Below are positions 26,940 through 35,966 of a stretch of 64,000 bases of DNA, piece by piece. The stretch comes from CAYQQJ01 sp964419935 (lineage in GTDB: Bacteria; Pseudomonadota; Gammaproteobacteria; Pseudomonadales; Cellvibrionaceae): the NCBI GenBank assembly GCA_964419935.1, contig CAYQQJ010000002.1:1-64000 (forward strand), read 5' to 3'. The notes under the pieces were generated by a model that was given only the letters and a program-made list of their open reading frames with translations, did no database searches and was not told the DNA's origin. A program made the position numbers and the translations under genes. The stretch's first letter is position 1. Every line of letters begins with the position of its first letter.

Positions 26940-26965
26940 AAAAAGCCGCCCGCGGGCGGCTTTTT
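26940..26965. terminator. Bidirectional terminator between DUF805 and rep genes
   Basis: A near-perfect palindrome of A-run, GCCGCCCGCGGGCGGC and T-run serves as a terminator for both strands. It follows the DUF805 stop closely and lies about 150 bases beyond the end of the leftward helicase gene. Confidence 0.9.
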
Positions 26966-27013
26966 ATGTTGTATCTTGGCAATCCAAAGCGATACTTTCC
27001 CTTTTCATTCGAT

Positions 27014-27079
27014 ACATCCATGTATCTCACCCTTCGGGCAGCCTTCGGCTGTGCAAAACGGCGATCCTGCCGTTTTGTC
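27014..27079. repeat. REP-like element, free copy
   Basis: The sequence acatccatgtatctcaccct is followed by tcgggcagccttcggctgtg and a stem aaaacggc / gccgtttt around gatcct. A closely similar 68-base segment is inserted inside dispersed element copy C (34451-34518). Two nested hairpins (gggcagcc...ggctg and the aaaacggc stem) suggest a repetitive extragenic palindrome. Confidence 0.7.
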
Positions 27080-27112
27080 CCTTTTCCCTTGATCCTATAC
27101 TTGCAGCTCACC

Positions 27113-29134
27113 TCAATCAAACATACTCATCAGCGATGCAATGGTTTCTTCGCCTTTCTTTTCCACCTGTTCCGGTGTCGCTTCCGTAAAACCTTCCCGC
27201 ACCAGGTCTTCCTCGGGGAATTCGTCGAGGAAGCGGCTGGGCGTGGTTTCGCGCTTCTCGCCGAACTGTTTGCGGCTGCCGGCGAGGGTCAGTGTCAAGG
27301 TTCGCTGGGCGCGGGTGATACCCACATAGGTCAGCCGGCGTTCTTCTTCCAGGGCGTCGTCTTCCAGGCTGTTGCGGTGGGGTAGCAGCTCTTCTTCCAT
27401 GCCCACCATATAGACGTGGGGGAATTCCAGCCCTTTGGAGGCGTGCAAGGTCATCAGCTGCACCCGGTCGGTTTGATCGTCCTCTTCCTGGCGGTCGAGC
27501 AGGTCGATCAACAGCATTTTGGCGATGGCGGTGTTGAGGCGCTCTTCGCCGTCCTGGTCTTCGTCTTCATTTTTGTCCATGGTGGTCTTGATGGACTCCA
27601 CCAGGGCGAACACGTTTTCCATGCGGCGTTCCGCCACTTTCGGCGAGCTGGCGTTCTGGTGTAGCCAGCCCTCGTAATTGATGTCGTTGAGCATTTCATG
27701 AATGGCGGCTATGGCATCACCTACATGGCAGTTGTGCTGTACGCGTCCAATCCAGGCGGCAAACTCTCGCAAGCGCTCCAAACCCTTTTTGGGCAATATG
27801 GCCTGCAAGCCCACCTCGTCGCTGGCGGCCAATAGCCCAATACCGCGATCGGTGGCGTAGCGGCTCAACGCCTCCAGGGAGCCGGTGCCTATCTGACGGC
27901 GGGGCGTATTGATGATGCGCAGGTAGGCATTGTCGTCGGCCGGGTTGACCAACAGGCGCAGGTAGGCCATCACGTCCTTGATTTCCGCCTTGGCAAAAAA
28001 GCTGGTGCCGCCACTGATCTTGTAGGGGATCTGATGCTGCTGCAGCTTTAATTCAAACAGGCGTGCCTGGTGGTTGCCCCGGTAGAGAATCGCAAAATCC
28101 CGGAATTTGCACTGCCGGCGAATCCGATGGGTGAGAATTTCCGTTGCGACCTGTTCGGCCTCCGCGTCTTCCGTCTTGCAGCGTACCACTCTCAGGTGTT
28201 CACCCAGGCCGATGTCGCTCCACAGGGTTTTCTCAAATACGTGGGGGTTGTTGCGGATGACCGTGTTGGCCACTTTCAGGATGCGCGCGGTGGAGCGGTA
28301 ATTCTGCTCCAGTTTGATTACGTGCAGGTTGGGGAAGTCATCCTGCAGCTGGGCCAGGTTTTCCGGCCGCGCGCCGCGCCAGGCATAGATGCTCTGGTCG
28401 TCATCACCCACCACGGTCAGCGAGCCGCGCTCGCCCATCAACTGCTGTACCAGTTGATATTGGCTGGAGTTGGTGTCCTGATATTCATCCACCAACAGGT
28501 AGCGAATACGCTGCTGCCAGCGGTGCAACACGTCGGCGTTGGTGGTGAACAGGTGGGCCGGCAAGCGGATGAGATCATCAAAATCCACCGCGTTGTAGGC
28601 GTGCAGCGCCTTGTTGTAGCGCTCGTAAACCAGTGCCCAGGTCTGTTCTCCCGCACTTTTGGCCTGTTCCAGTGCCTGTTGTGGGGAGATAAGCCCGCTC
28701 TTCCAGCTGGAAATCTGGTTCTGCACCGTATCCAGTAGGTCTGTATTCATATCTCCATCCTTGAGCATCAGCTCCTTGAGCAGGCTGCGGGAGTCTTCGC
28801 TGTCGAATATGGAGAAGCCGGCCTTGTAGCCCAGCGCCTTGTGTTCCTTGCGGATAATGTTCAAACCGAGATTATGAAAGGTGGAAACAGTCAATCCATG
28901 GGCAGCCTTGCCCTTTACCAGCTTGGATACCCGCTCTTTCATTTCCCGCGCCGCCTTATTGGTAAAGGTAAGCGCGGCAATGTGTCGGCCGGGCATATTG
29001 CACTCCTGAATCAAATAGGCAATTTTCCGGGTAATCACGCTGGTTTTACCACTGCCGGCACCGGCCAGCACCAGGCAGGGTCCGTCAATGTACTTTACGG
29101 CTTCACTTTGACGGGGGTTGAGCTGAGTCACCAC
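27113..29134 (-). CDS. rep: ATP-dependent DNA helicase Rep
   Basis: This 673-residue superfamily-1 3'-5' helicase assists replication forks past bound proteins. It starts with LNPRQSEAVKYIDGPCLVLA and the Walker A GAGSGKT (Q motif and motif I). It continues with the motif II region LLVDEYQDTN, motif III VVGDDDQSIYAWRGA, motif IV EQNYRST and, near the end, LMTLHASKGLEFPHVYMVGM and EERRLTYVGITRAQ. The length matches E. coli Rep (673) better than UvrD (720). It is monocistronic and convergent with the DUF805 gene. Confidence 0.93.
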   Translation of the reverse strand: MVTQLNPRQSEAVKYIDGPCLVLAGAGSGKTSVITRKIAYLIQECNMPGRHIAALTFTNKAAREMKERVSKLVKGKAAHGLTVSTFHNLGLNIIRKEHKALGYKAGFSIFDSEDSRSLLKELMLKDGDMNTDLLDTVQNQISSWKSGLISPQQALEQAKSAGEQTWALVYERYNKALHAYNAVDFDDLIRLPAHLFTTNADVLHRWQQRIRYLLVDEYQDTNSSQYQLVQQLMGERGSLTVVGDDDQSIYAWRGARPENLAQLQDDFPNLHVIKLEQNYRSTARILKVANTVIRNNPHVFEKTLWSDIGLGEHLRVVRCKTEDAEAEQVATEILTHRIRRQCKFRDFAILYRGNHQARLFELKLQQHQIPYKISGGTSFFAKAEIKDVMAYLRLLVNPADDNAYLRIINTPRRQIGTGSLEALSRYATDRGIGLLAASDEVGLQAILPKKGLERLREFAAWIGRVQHNCHVGDAIAAIHEMLNDINYEGWLHQNASSPKVAERRMENVFALVESIKTTMDKNEDEDQDGEERLNTAIAKMLLIDLLDRQEEDDQTDRVQLMTLHASKGLEFPHVYMVGMEEELLPHRNSLEDDALEEERRLTYVGITRAQRTLTLTLAGSRKQFGEKRETTPSRFLDEFPEEDLVREGFTEATPEQVEKKGEETIASLMSMFD

Positions 29135-29456
29135 GTACCTCGTGTGTTGGGGAGCTGAATGTCAAGCAACGGCCGCTTAGCCGCTGCTGCATGGGAATGT
29201 CGCACTGGGATACTGCAGTCGGAGCATGAATCGGCGAATCAGTGGGCGGAATTATAGCAGCGGCACGCGGCTTCTGAACCCGCGGCGGCAACCAGAGTCC
29301 CAAAATAGGTGGGAGCAAGGTGCGGATTCAGAACTGACCAGCAGAATCGACCGGGGATAAGGCGGCGGAGCTACAGCTGGCACAGTTTTCTCATGAACTC
29401 TTGCGCGACTTCCGCAAACTCCAACTACACGACGGTGAACTGTGAAAGGCTCTGCC

Positions 29457-30956
29457 ATGTTGAATCTGCAGGAATATGCCAATGCCATTTGGAGAATGAC
29501 GCTTCTGGTTCCGCTCGTTGTTCTGTGCATCGCGTCGATCTGCGTTCAGTCGGCATATGCCCAGACGGAACAACCTTCCAGCGGCGGGTCTGCTGAGGAG
29601 GTGCCGGTAGATAGCGGTCGCGTCGAGGAGCTGATCAAGACGCTGGAAAGCGACACCGCCCGCGCGGAGCTGATTACGGAGTTGAAGCTGCTGACCGAAA
29701 CTCAGGCAGAGGAAGAAGACCCGGGTGCCGAGCTGGCTGACGCAGTGAAGCTCGATGAGCAGGCTCAGGTCTGGAAGCAGCAATATAAGCGATTTCTGGA
29801 CCGACACGGGCTCAATGCGTCCCTTGTCGGCTATATTGCCGTGAGTGTTGGCCTGTTGATTGTGACCCTGGTGTTGCTGATTGCCTATGGCCGCGGGGTT
29901 CGTTTTGTCTACCGCAAACTGACCCCATTGATTTCGCGATTCTATCTCAGCCCCCGGCGCATGAGCTTTTATCGCTCGGTCATGGCAACCAGCGGCTATG
30001 TGATTATTGTTATGGTGGCGCTGGCCGCGCTGTTTGAACTTTGGGGTTTGAACGTGGACGACTGGCTGTCCGAAAATGCGCAATTGTTGATATTGCAGGC
30101 GGTGATCAGCGTCGTGACGATTTTTGCACTGGGCGCCTGCATCATCGAGCTCTCAAACGCCGCCGTCGAATACCTGTTCCGTCGCAAACTGTCTGCTCAG
30201 CAGGCGCGCATGAACACGCTGCTTCCCATCGTACGGAATCTGTTGCTGCTCACGCTGTTCACTCTGTTTGGCCTGACCCTCCTGTCGCAGCTGGGGCTGA
30301 ATGTGATGCCCCTGCTGGCGGGTGCCGGCGTTGTCGGTTTCGCCGTGGGTTTTGGTGCACAAACCCTGATCAAGGATATGCTGGTCGGTTTTATCGTCAT
30401 AATTGAAGACCTGATTCAGGTGGGCGATGTGGCCACTTTGGGTGGCAAGAGCGGCCTGGTGGAAAAGATCACCATTCGCAAGGTTCAGCTGCGGGATTTA
30501 GACGGTACCGTATTCACGGTGCCTTTCAGTGAAATTTCCATCGTGGCCAATCTCACCAAGAATTTCAGTTATTACCTGCTCGATCTGCGTGTCGCGTTTC
30601 GCGAGAATACGGATGAGGTAGTGGCAATGCTGAAGGAGATCGATGGGAAAATGCGCCAGGAAGAAGCCTACCGTGATCTAATGCTGGAACCGATTGAGGT
30701 TCTGGGCGTGGATCGCTTCACCGAAAGCGCAGTCATGATCAAGGCGCGCATCAAGACGCCGCCATTACAACAGTGGACCATCGGCCGGGAATTCAACCGT
30801 CGCCTGAAGCAGACATTCGATGCGGCGGATGTTCAGATGCCATTTCCCCATCGGACGTTGTATTTTGGCGAGGACAAAAGCGGTGAAGCACCGCCGGCGC
30901 GTCTGGATATTGTGGCGGCTCCCCCTGCAGCCGGTATCAAGGACGGCAGCGGCTGA
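29457..30956 (+). CDS. MscS-family mechanosensitive channel
   Basis: This 499-residue inner-membrane protein has an N-terminal signal-like segment ending SICVQSAYAQ, a charged helical periplasmic region (about 35-100), then four transmembrane segments and the MscS core. The pore helix reads LLAGAGVVGFAVGFGAQTLI, followed by KDMLVGFIVIIEDLIQVGD, the MscS signature. The cytoplasmic beta and alpha/beta domains follow. It is longer than E. coli MscS (286) and belongs to the YbdG/YnaI-like larger group. A GTG at 29442 five codons upstream is an alternative start. It probably releases solutes on hypo-osmotic shock. Confidence 0.9.
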   Translation: MLNLQEYANAIWRMTLLVPLVVLCIASICVQSAYAQTEQPSSGGSAEEVPVDSGRVEELIKTLESDTARAELITELKLLTETQAEEEDPGAELADAVKLDEQAQVWKQQYKRFLDRHGLNASLVGYIAVSVGLLIVTLVLLIAYGRGVRFVYRKLTPLISRFYLSPRRMSFYRSVMATSGYVIIVMVALAALFELWGLNVDDWLSENAQLLILQAVISVVTIFALGACIIELSNAAVEYLFRRKLSAQQARMNTLLPIVRNLLLLTLFTLFGLTLLSQLGLNVMPLLAGAGVVGFAVGFGAQTLIKDMLVGFIVIIEDLIQVGDVATLGGKSGLVEKITIRKVQLRDLDGTVFTVPFSEISIVANLTKNFSYYLLDLRVAFRENTDEVVAMLKEIDGKMRQEEAYRDLMLEPIEVLGVDRFTESAVMIKARIKTPPLQQWTIGREFNRRLKQTFDAADVQMPFPHRTLYFGEDKSGEAPPARLDIVAAPPAAGIKDGSG

Positions 30957-30968
30957 GTGAGCTTTGAT

Positions 30969-31715
30969 TCAGTCTTTGCGGGCAAAGGGAATCTGCAACA
31001 ACCCGAACGCGTCGCCACTGGTGGCGTCGATCAACTCCCCTTGGAAGGCCACCTGTGCTAAATCCGGGGCCACGTATTCAAACAACAGGAACCCGCTGAT
31101 GCTCCCCTGTGGTTCAACAACCCCTTCGGGCAGAACCCGTGCCGCGAGTTCCGCGGCAGAGATTGGCGAATGACTGGCAGTGCGATGAGGCGCGGCGCGA
31201 AACTTATTGTCATGCAGGACGCCATGACTCCACACCGGAAGCGCCGGATAGCTGCCGCTGTAGAAGGGTGATATGAAGAATCCGTGATGGTTGAAAAGCC
31301 AGTTGTCATCAGCTGCGAATTCGTGGCCATCGCCCGTAAACTCGCCAATGTCCACGCTGGCCGCCAGGGGCGGAAGTGCAGCAAAGTACTCCTGGTGAGG
31401 ACCGATCAACGCGAAGGACCGAAACTGAATCAGCAGTGGTATATCGCCATGGTTTTCAATGCGAATATACAGCGGCGTCAACTGCTGCGTAACAGCCTCG
31501 GCGCCCGGCCACACATTGCTAGTGACTTCAGCGCGAACATCCGCAACCTGGGCCGCTGCCGTATTCCGCTGTCCGGCGGAGGAGCCGATTGCAGCAACCG
31601 GAGCCAACTCACCGGCCGTGTGTTCGATGTCCGATACCTGACAGCCGGTCAGCATCAACACTGCAACTAAACGGATTACTGAATGCTCGTCATATTTGAA
31701 GCGCAACAGGTTCAT
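30969..31715 (-). CDS. Hypothetical lipoprotein
   Basis: I do not recognise this 248-residue protein. From the ATG at 31715 it has a lipoprotein-type N terminus (IRLVAVLMLTGC, Cys at about 25) and a low-complexity Ala/Ser linker. A probable beta-rich domain follows, with TPLYIRIENHGDIPLLIQFR and SISGFLLFEYV. Such IRIENHG...L and GFLLFE motifs resemble domains that bind or cap outer-membrane components, but no family can be named. An upstream ATG at 31760 exists but would put 15 residues before the signal. It is convergent with the MscS gene. Confidence 0.75.
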   Translation of the reverse strand: MNLLRFKYDEHSVIRLVAVLMLTGCQVSDIEHTAGELAPVAAIGSSAGQRNTAAAQVADVRAEVTSNVWPGAEAVTQQLTPLYIRIENHGDIPLLIQFRSFALIGPHQEYFAALPPLAASVDIGEFTGDGHEFAADDNWLFNHHGFFISPFYSGSYPALPVWSHGVLHDNKFRAAPHRTASHSPISAAELAARVLPEGVVEPQGSISGFLLFEYVAPDLAQVAFQGELIDATSGDAFGLLQIPFARKD

Positions 31716-31876
31716 GGAAACTCCCTCTGCAAAGGATTTCCATGTTCCTGCGAAACCCATGCCGGCGGCTGCGCAAGTTCCACTGATCGTACATTTCCAT
31801 ACATGAGGCTGATAGCCGATATCACGCTAACATGTCATGCTATTTGCCGACTTGTGAAAACTGAATGAGGATCACC

Positions 31877-32614
31877 ATGAAAACCTTCAATCTGTTTGCT
31901 AGCATCATCGCAAGTGCCCTGCTGTCTGCGGTGGTGTCCGCCGGCCCACTCCCGGACAAGGCCCATATCTACGTCGAAGGCTCCGGCGAGATTGAAGTGG
32001 CACCGGATCAGATGACAATCACCGTCGGGTTAAGCCATACGGACCAAGATATTGCGCTGGCCAAGCAGAAGGTGGACGAGCGCTCCACTATCCTGATTGA
32101 AGCCTGCAAGGATCTTGGCATTAGCCTGGAAGATCTCGCAACCACGGCCCTGCATGTCAGCCCTGAATACGAGTATCGCGGCGGTGAGCGGGTCCCGCTG
32201 GGAACTCGTGTATACCGGCAGGTGGACATCACCTTGCGGGACCTGGAAAAATACCCCCAGCTGATGGCGGCGCTGATCGACTCCGATATTTCCAACACCG
32301 TCAGCACCCGGTTGGAAATGTCCAACGAGAAAGAATTGTCAGATCGCGCACTGGCTGCCGCAATTGACGACGCCCGCCAGCGAGCCCAGGGCATGGCGAA
32401 GTCCCTCGGCCGAAAACTCGGTAAAGCACACTCCGTCTCGGAGTTCGATCTTCGCCGGGAAGAACGCGGGCAACTGTTCACCGCACGGGGCACAGACGCT
32501 CAGTCCGCCTCAATGGATGCCGTGGCTTTTTCCCGCAAGGGCAGCAGTGAGCCTTTTGTTCCGGGATTGATCGTTGCCAAGGCGCAGGTGTATGTGGTGT
32601 TTTTGATTAAGTAG
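31877..32614 (+). CDS. SIMPL-domain (DUF541) periplasmic protein
   Basis: This 245-residue exported protein has a signal peptide (FASIIASALLSAVVSA). The SIMPL domain starts IYVEGSGEIEVAPDQMTITV and includes YEYRGGERVPLGTRVYRQVD and ARQRAQGMAKSLGRKLG. Proteins of this family (YggE type) are periplasmic or outer-membrane-associated and linked to oxidative or stress phenotypes; the molecular role is unresolved. The ATG at 31877 is preferred to the GTG/ATG 12 bases earlier because of the GAGG upstream. Confidence 0.9.
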   Translation: MKTFNLFASIIASALLSAVVSAGPLPDKAHIYVEGSGEIEVAPDQMTITVGLSHTDQDIALAKQKVDERSTILIEACKDLGISLEDLATTALHVSPEYEYRGGERVPLGTRVYRQVDITLRDLEKYPQLMAALIDSDISNTVSTRLEMSNEKELSDRALAAAIDDARQRAQGMAKSLGRKLGKAHSVSEFDLRREERGQLFTARGTDAQSASMDAVAFSRKGSSEPFVPGLIVAKAQVYVVFLIK

Positions 32615-33110
32615 GGAAGAGCGGCAAGCGGCAAGCTTCAAGCCGCAAGTTAGAGGAAAGGGAAAAGTAAAAGCCTCAAGCGGCAAGCCACAAGCTGCAA
32701 GTAGAAAAGCGTCACGAACCTTGTAGGGCGAAAAAGCCTAAGCGCCTTCCGCCGAAACGTGCAGGCTCGATCAAATATGAGCTCCGCGACGTCACGAATA
32801 TCGAAAGGCGCTTGACGTTTTTTTTGACCTACTATGATTACAGCCCCAACAGTAAAACGGTGCTTTGCATACATAGGCTGAACATAATGCGTGAGCCTTG
32901 CGAGCGTCGCCATCCGACACTGTATCCAATTTCATTCCATTTGAAACGTTGTTCCCATAAATGAGGCGTCGCCAAAGCCCAGGAGTTTGCCGATGCTTGC
33001 GATGATTTGGCGCCGTTAGCCGTCAGTGTGGCGCCATTGTGGCACAGTTCGAGAGAGCATGGCCAAACTGCGCCACTGATATGGAAGTTGAGGCAGTGAT
33101 CGTTAGAGGA
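32615..33110. repeat. Gap with extended GCAAGC-type repeat, copy 3
   Basis: The 496 bases have no supported gene. Positions 32621-32701 carry a degenerate tandem of GCAAGC units (gcggcaagcggcaagcttca, then further units such as caagcggcaagccacaagc), the longest copy of the family also seen at 14843 and 16724. The remainder holds nothing I can assign. Confidence 0.65.
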
Positions 33111-33671
33111 TTAACTAACTATTACTTCTTCAAAAACCAAGCCTTTGAATCCGTGTTTTTCATACAAGGCTTTGAAGGTATCAGTGCAGTAGCTCGCGCG
33201 CAGTTTGTCCGTGGGCGTTTTGAATACGCTACGGCCAGCCAGCGCGGCCTCATTGAACAGAATACTCTCCTGCCCCATGTGAACACCTGAATCCACCACT
33301 TCAACCTCATGGCTTCGATCAATGCCTTCTTCAGGAATAACGAAAAGGGTATTGAACATGTAGTAGGTGTCATCACCGATGATTAGGGGCAAAAACTCGC
33401 CGGACGGCGTGAGGATGTCTTTAAGTACCTCATACGCCGTTGGGCTTAATACTAAGTTGCCTAGCGCCCATATACTAATATCGGGTAACTGTTCAGTTTC
33501 GCCCTCATAGTTTTCGCTGGCGAAAAAAGAAAATTTGGGTGCTATCCAGCTTTCAAGCCTTGGTTTTGCGCGAAAACGCTGGCTGTATGATGGCATTTTG
33601 GTTGCTAGGTCATTCAAGTCTGGCGTTAGTAGATAGCACGCTTTGTAATTGCCTTGGATTTTATAACTCAT
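33111..33671 (-). CDS. Imm11 (DUF1629)-like immunity protein, chromosomal copy
   Basis: This 186-residue cytosolic protein probably neutralises the AHH nuclease encoded just upstream; the toxin TGA and this ATG overlap in ATGA, giving tight coupling. The C-terminal segment VFKTPTDKLRASYCTDTFKA, then LYEKHGFKGL, has the pattern of Imm11/DUF1629 family ends. The central segment YMFNTLFVIPEEGIDR also fits. A homologue with the same layout is at 58363 in the island (for example VFKTNTDRLLHSYCTSTFKE and GFKGMRF). Assignment to Imm11 is by pattern recognition only; the pairing with an AHH toxin supports it. Confidence 0.7.
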   Translation of the reverse strand: MSYKIQGNYKACYLLTPDLNDLATKMPSYSQRFRAKPRLESWIAPKFSFFASENYEGETEQLPDISIWALGNLVLSPTAYEVLKDILTPSGEFLPLIIGDDTYYMFNTLFVIPEEGIDRSHEVEVVDSGVHMGQESILFNEAALAGRSVFKTPTDKLRASYCTDTFKALYEKHGFKGLVFEEVIVS

Positions 33672-34303
33672 ATTTTCCGATTCTTTTTTAGCCAATCGTT
33701 GTATTCTACGTCGTCTATTTCTTGCTGCAATTTCATTTCGCTGCGAATATTACCGTGTAATAATTGGGTTCTAACTGTATTTAGAAAAGCGCGTATTTGT
33801 AGGTCGCTATCCATCATGGATATAGTGTTTCCAATCCAATGATAATATAGCTGGCGATGTATTCTGTTGTGCCCAATGGCGTTGGGGTAAAGAGTAGGGC
33901 GAGCATCTGCTTTGGTTTTTGGCATCCATGCGCCGTTATCGGGGTCATCTATTCTAATTTTGTTATCGTCTTCCGCTAAAACTAATCGTGCTGCCGTCGC
34001 CTCTGTGTGTTTACCAGAGATGAGGTGATGAGCTTCCCATTTTGCACCCGGCCTGGCAATTCCATTGATGCGCAAGAACTTGCCTAGCAGGCTTGATGAG
34101 TGCTTCTCGTTGAGTAGTTGAAATAAGGTCATATCAGCACCTTCGCGGGGGAAGGATGCCATTTTACCCGCTAGTCTGGCTTGATTCATTTTAGCCATGC
34201 GTTTTTCAACGCGCTTAAAGGTATCGGCGTCTTTGTCTGAATAGCTTTCAGATTTGGCTTTATCGAGCACATTAAAAGGCTTTGGCGCGGATTGAGGCAT
34301 CAT
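33668..34303 (-). CDS. AHH-domain nuclease toxin (stand-alone), chromosomal copy
   Basis: This 211-residue protein has an HNH-type AHH nuclease domain: the A-H-H at residues 91-93 lies in AKWEAHHLISGKH, and NAIGHNRIHRQLYYHW supplies H145, H149 and H155. The N-terminal 80 residues are charged and helical with no signal peptide, Rhs, PAAR or other secretion domain, so it is not a usual polymorphic-toxin C terminus. It is followed by its putative immunity gene with a 4-base overlap. The DNA is more AT-rich than the neighbours. A homologous pair is carried by the Tn7-like island (58926), which suggests horizontal movement. Targets are probably DNA or RNA in competing cells; the delivery route is unknown. 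Confidence 0.75.
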   Translation of the reverse strand: MMPQSAPKPFNVLDKAKSESYSDKDADTFKRVEKRMAKMNQARLAGKMASFPREGADMTLFQLLNEKHSSSLLGKFLRINGIARPGAKWEAHHLISGKHTEATAARLVLAEDDNKIRIDDPDNGAWMPKTKADARPTLYPNAIGHNRIHRQLYYHWIGNTISMMDSDLQIRAFLNTVRTQLLHGNIRSEMKLQQEIDDVEYNDWLKKNRKI

Positions 34304-34329
34304 TATTCCCTTGTTGTTGGTTTTATAAC

Positions 34330-34613
34330 CAGTTCAATGGTTCCATGCTTGACGCTTGGCACACAGTGAGGTTCGGTTTGGGGGGACGGCTTTTCAAGAC
34401 CCTGGCCCGCGGGATTCGGGCGAGGAGCCCCCAGGGATGGGTTTCACTCGCCACATCCGTGTGGCTCGTCCGACGGGCAGCCTACGGCTGTGTAAATCGG
34501 CAATCCTGCCGATTTGCTTCGGCGTGTCTTGGAAAGCCGTACCCCGAAGCGGGCCGTCGATAGAACTCCTAATAGCGGCGTCAAAAGCCCTTACGAACTC
34601 CGAAACTTGAGTT
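34330..34613. repeat. Dispersed palindromic element, copy C, with nested insertion
   Basis: The element matches copies A and B through the internal pair (ggggacggcttttcaagacc / gtcttggaaagccgtacccc) and the right end (gaactccgaaacttgagtt). The left terminal repeat is degraded. It is longer because a REP-like segment (34451-34518) interrupts the centre. It lies next to the AHH/immunity pair. Confidence 0.8.
34451..34518. repeat. REP-like element nested in copy C
   Basis: This segment (acatccgtgtggctcgtccg, then gggcagcctacggctgtg and the stem aatcggc / gccgatt) closely resembles 27014-27079. Copies A and B lack it at the equivalent point, which shows it as an insertion. Confidence 0.75.
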
Positions 34614-34729
34614 ATAAGTGTTGCAATGGCGCCATTCTATAGACTATCAACTTAATGATATTTTGTGATGGGTTCACATAACAGAATCTGGCTAACGGAA
34701 CAGTTTATATGGATGTCGGCGGTCGTGAT

Positions 34730-34775
34730 GTTGCACTTTGTCGGTATTTGTCAACAAATACCGACAAAGTGCAAC
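34730..34775. repeat. 46-bp perfect-arm palindrome downstream of hemH
   Basis: Two 22-base arms match perfectly with only two bases between them; the arm begins gttgcactttgtcggtattt. It lies 25 bases beyond the hemH stop codon. No T-run follows on either strand, so it is not a standard terminator. It could be a cruciform, a protein-binding dyad or a folded transcript end. Confidence 0.85.
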
Positions 34776-34800
34776 AGAGCTGGATTATGTGCTGTGCTGC

Positions 34801-35883
34801 TCAACCCCACCAGTTACCCGATGTAGTCTTCGCGATGTCCGCCAGCAATTCAATGTGATCTTCCCGGTCGTTCAGGCAGGCAATGGTGGTGAAGTGAGTG
34901 CCGCCGTTTTCGATGAACGTTGCTCTCGCGAGTATGTCGATTTCTTCCAGTGTTTCGACGCAGTCAGCGGCAAAACCGGGGCAGATGACGGCGACTTTTT
35001 TCACACCATTTTGTGCCAGCTGTTGCAGGGTGACATCCGTGTAAGGCTGCAACCACTCCTTGGGGCCAAAGCGGGATTGGAAGGTTAACTGCAGGCGGTC
35101 TGCCATATCACCCATGGTTTCTCGCAGTTTGTCCTTCAATAAGCGCGTGGTCTTTTGACAAAAACAATAATAGGGATCGCCTTTATCGGAGTACTCCCGC
35201 GGGATGCTGTGGAAGGATGCGAGAATCGCTTCCGGCTCCCAGTCGAGTGCGGCTACATGTTGTTGAATACTTGCGGCCAAGGCGTCTATGTACAGCGGGT
35301 GCGCGTCGTAGGGGTCCGCGACGCGCAAGGTGGGCTGCCAGCGCAGAGTGGCGAGTGTACGGAAAACTTCATCGCATACTGTGGCAGTGGTGGTCGCTGA
35401 ATATTGCGGGTAGAGCGGAATCACGGTAATGCGATCACAGCCTTGTGCGATCAAGGCCCGCAGGCGGCTGTCAATGCTGGGGTTGCCATAGCGCATGGCC
35501 CAGTCCACCACAACCGATGCGTTTTCGCTCTCAAGCTTGGCTCGCAGTTTTTCGCCTTGTTTACGGGTGTAATAACGCAGAGGCGATTCGTCGCTTTCGT
35601 GACGCCAGATCTTTTTGTAAGCCTCGGCGGTTTTTCCGGGGCGAATATTCAGAATGACCAGATTGAGGACCAGCTTCCAGAGAAACGGATTGACGTCAAT
35701 GACCCGGTGATCCGATAAAAACTCTTGCAGGTAGCGGCGCACATCCCACCAGCGCGTGGAATCCGGCGTGCCCAAATTGACAATCAACACGCCGACTTTG
35801 CCATGGGCAACCGGCGGGTGCTCTGTTATCACAATGCTGGATGCGTTACTGGACGTTGTGTCGGACTCTGTCGAATTCGGCAT
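34801..35883 (-). CDS. hemH: Ferrochelatase
   Basis: This 360-residue enzyme inserts Fe2+ into protoporphyrin IX in the last step of haem synthesis, at the inner face of the membrane. Family motifs include GVLIVNLGTPDSTRWWDVRR, VDWAMRYGNPSI and VIPLYPQYSATTTATV. The catalytic His region is ILASFHSIPREYSDKGDPYY, and SRFGPKEWLQPYTD and PGFAADCVETLEE follow. The roughly 20-residue polar N-terminal extension before the first motif is unusual but may be real, since no better start is visible. It is transcribed leftwards after the DUF2339 gene, apparently as a single gene. Confidence 0.96.
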   Translation of the reverse strand: MPNSTESDTTSSNASSIVITEHPPVAHGKVGVLIVNLGTPDSTRWWDVRRYLQEFLSDHRVIDVNPFLWKLVLNLVILNIRPGKTAEAYKKIWRHESDESPLRYYTRKQGEKLRAKLESENASVVVDWAMRYGNPSIDSRLRALIAQGCDRITVIPLYPQYSATTTATVCDEVFRTLATLRWQPTLRVADPYDAHPLYIDALAASIQQHVAALDWEPEAILASFHSIPREYSDKGDPYYCFCQKTTRLLKDKLRETMGDMADRLQLTFQSRFGPKEWLQPYTDVTLQQLAQNGVKKVAVICPGFAADCVETLEEIDILARATFIENGGTHFTTIACLNDREDHIELLADIAKTTSGNWWG

Positions 35884-35966
35884 GAAGACCTTCTGCTGGG
35901 GAAAGATAAAAGTCCGCCATCATAACAAAAACCGTCGGCCAAAGACCTCTTGAGGTCGATGGCGCC

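Noticed and set aside
32650..32913. 87-codon minus-strand frame
   Set aside because: It lies over the GCAAGC repeat and has no domain or ribosome site; regarded as chance.
34730..34775. hemH rho-independent terminator
   Set aside because: The stem is strong but neither strand has a T-run after it and the centre has only 2 bases, so I list it as a palindrome instead.
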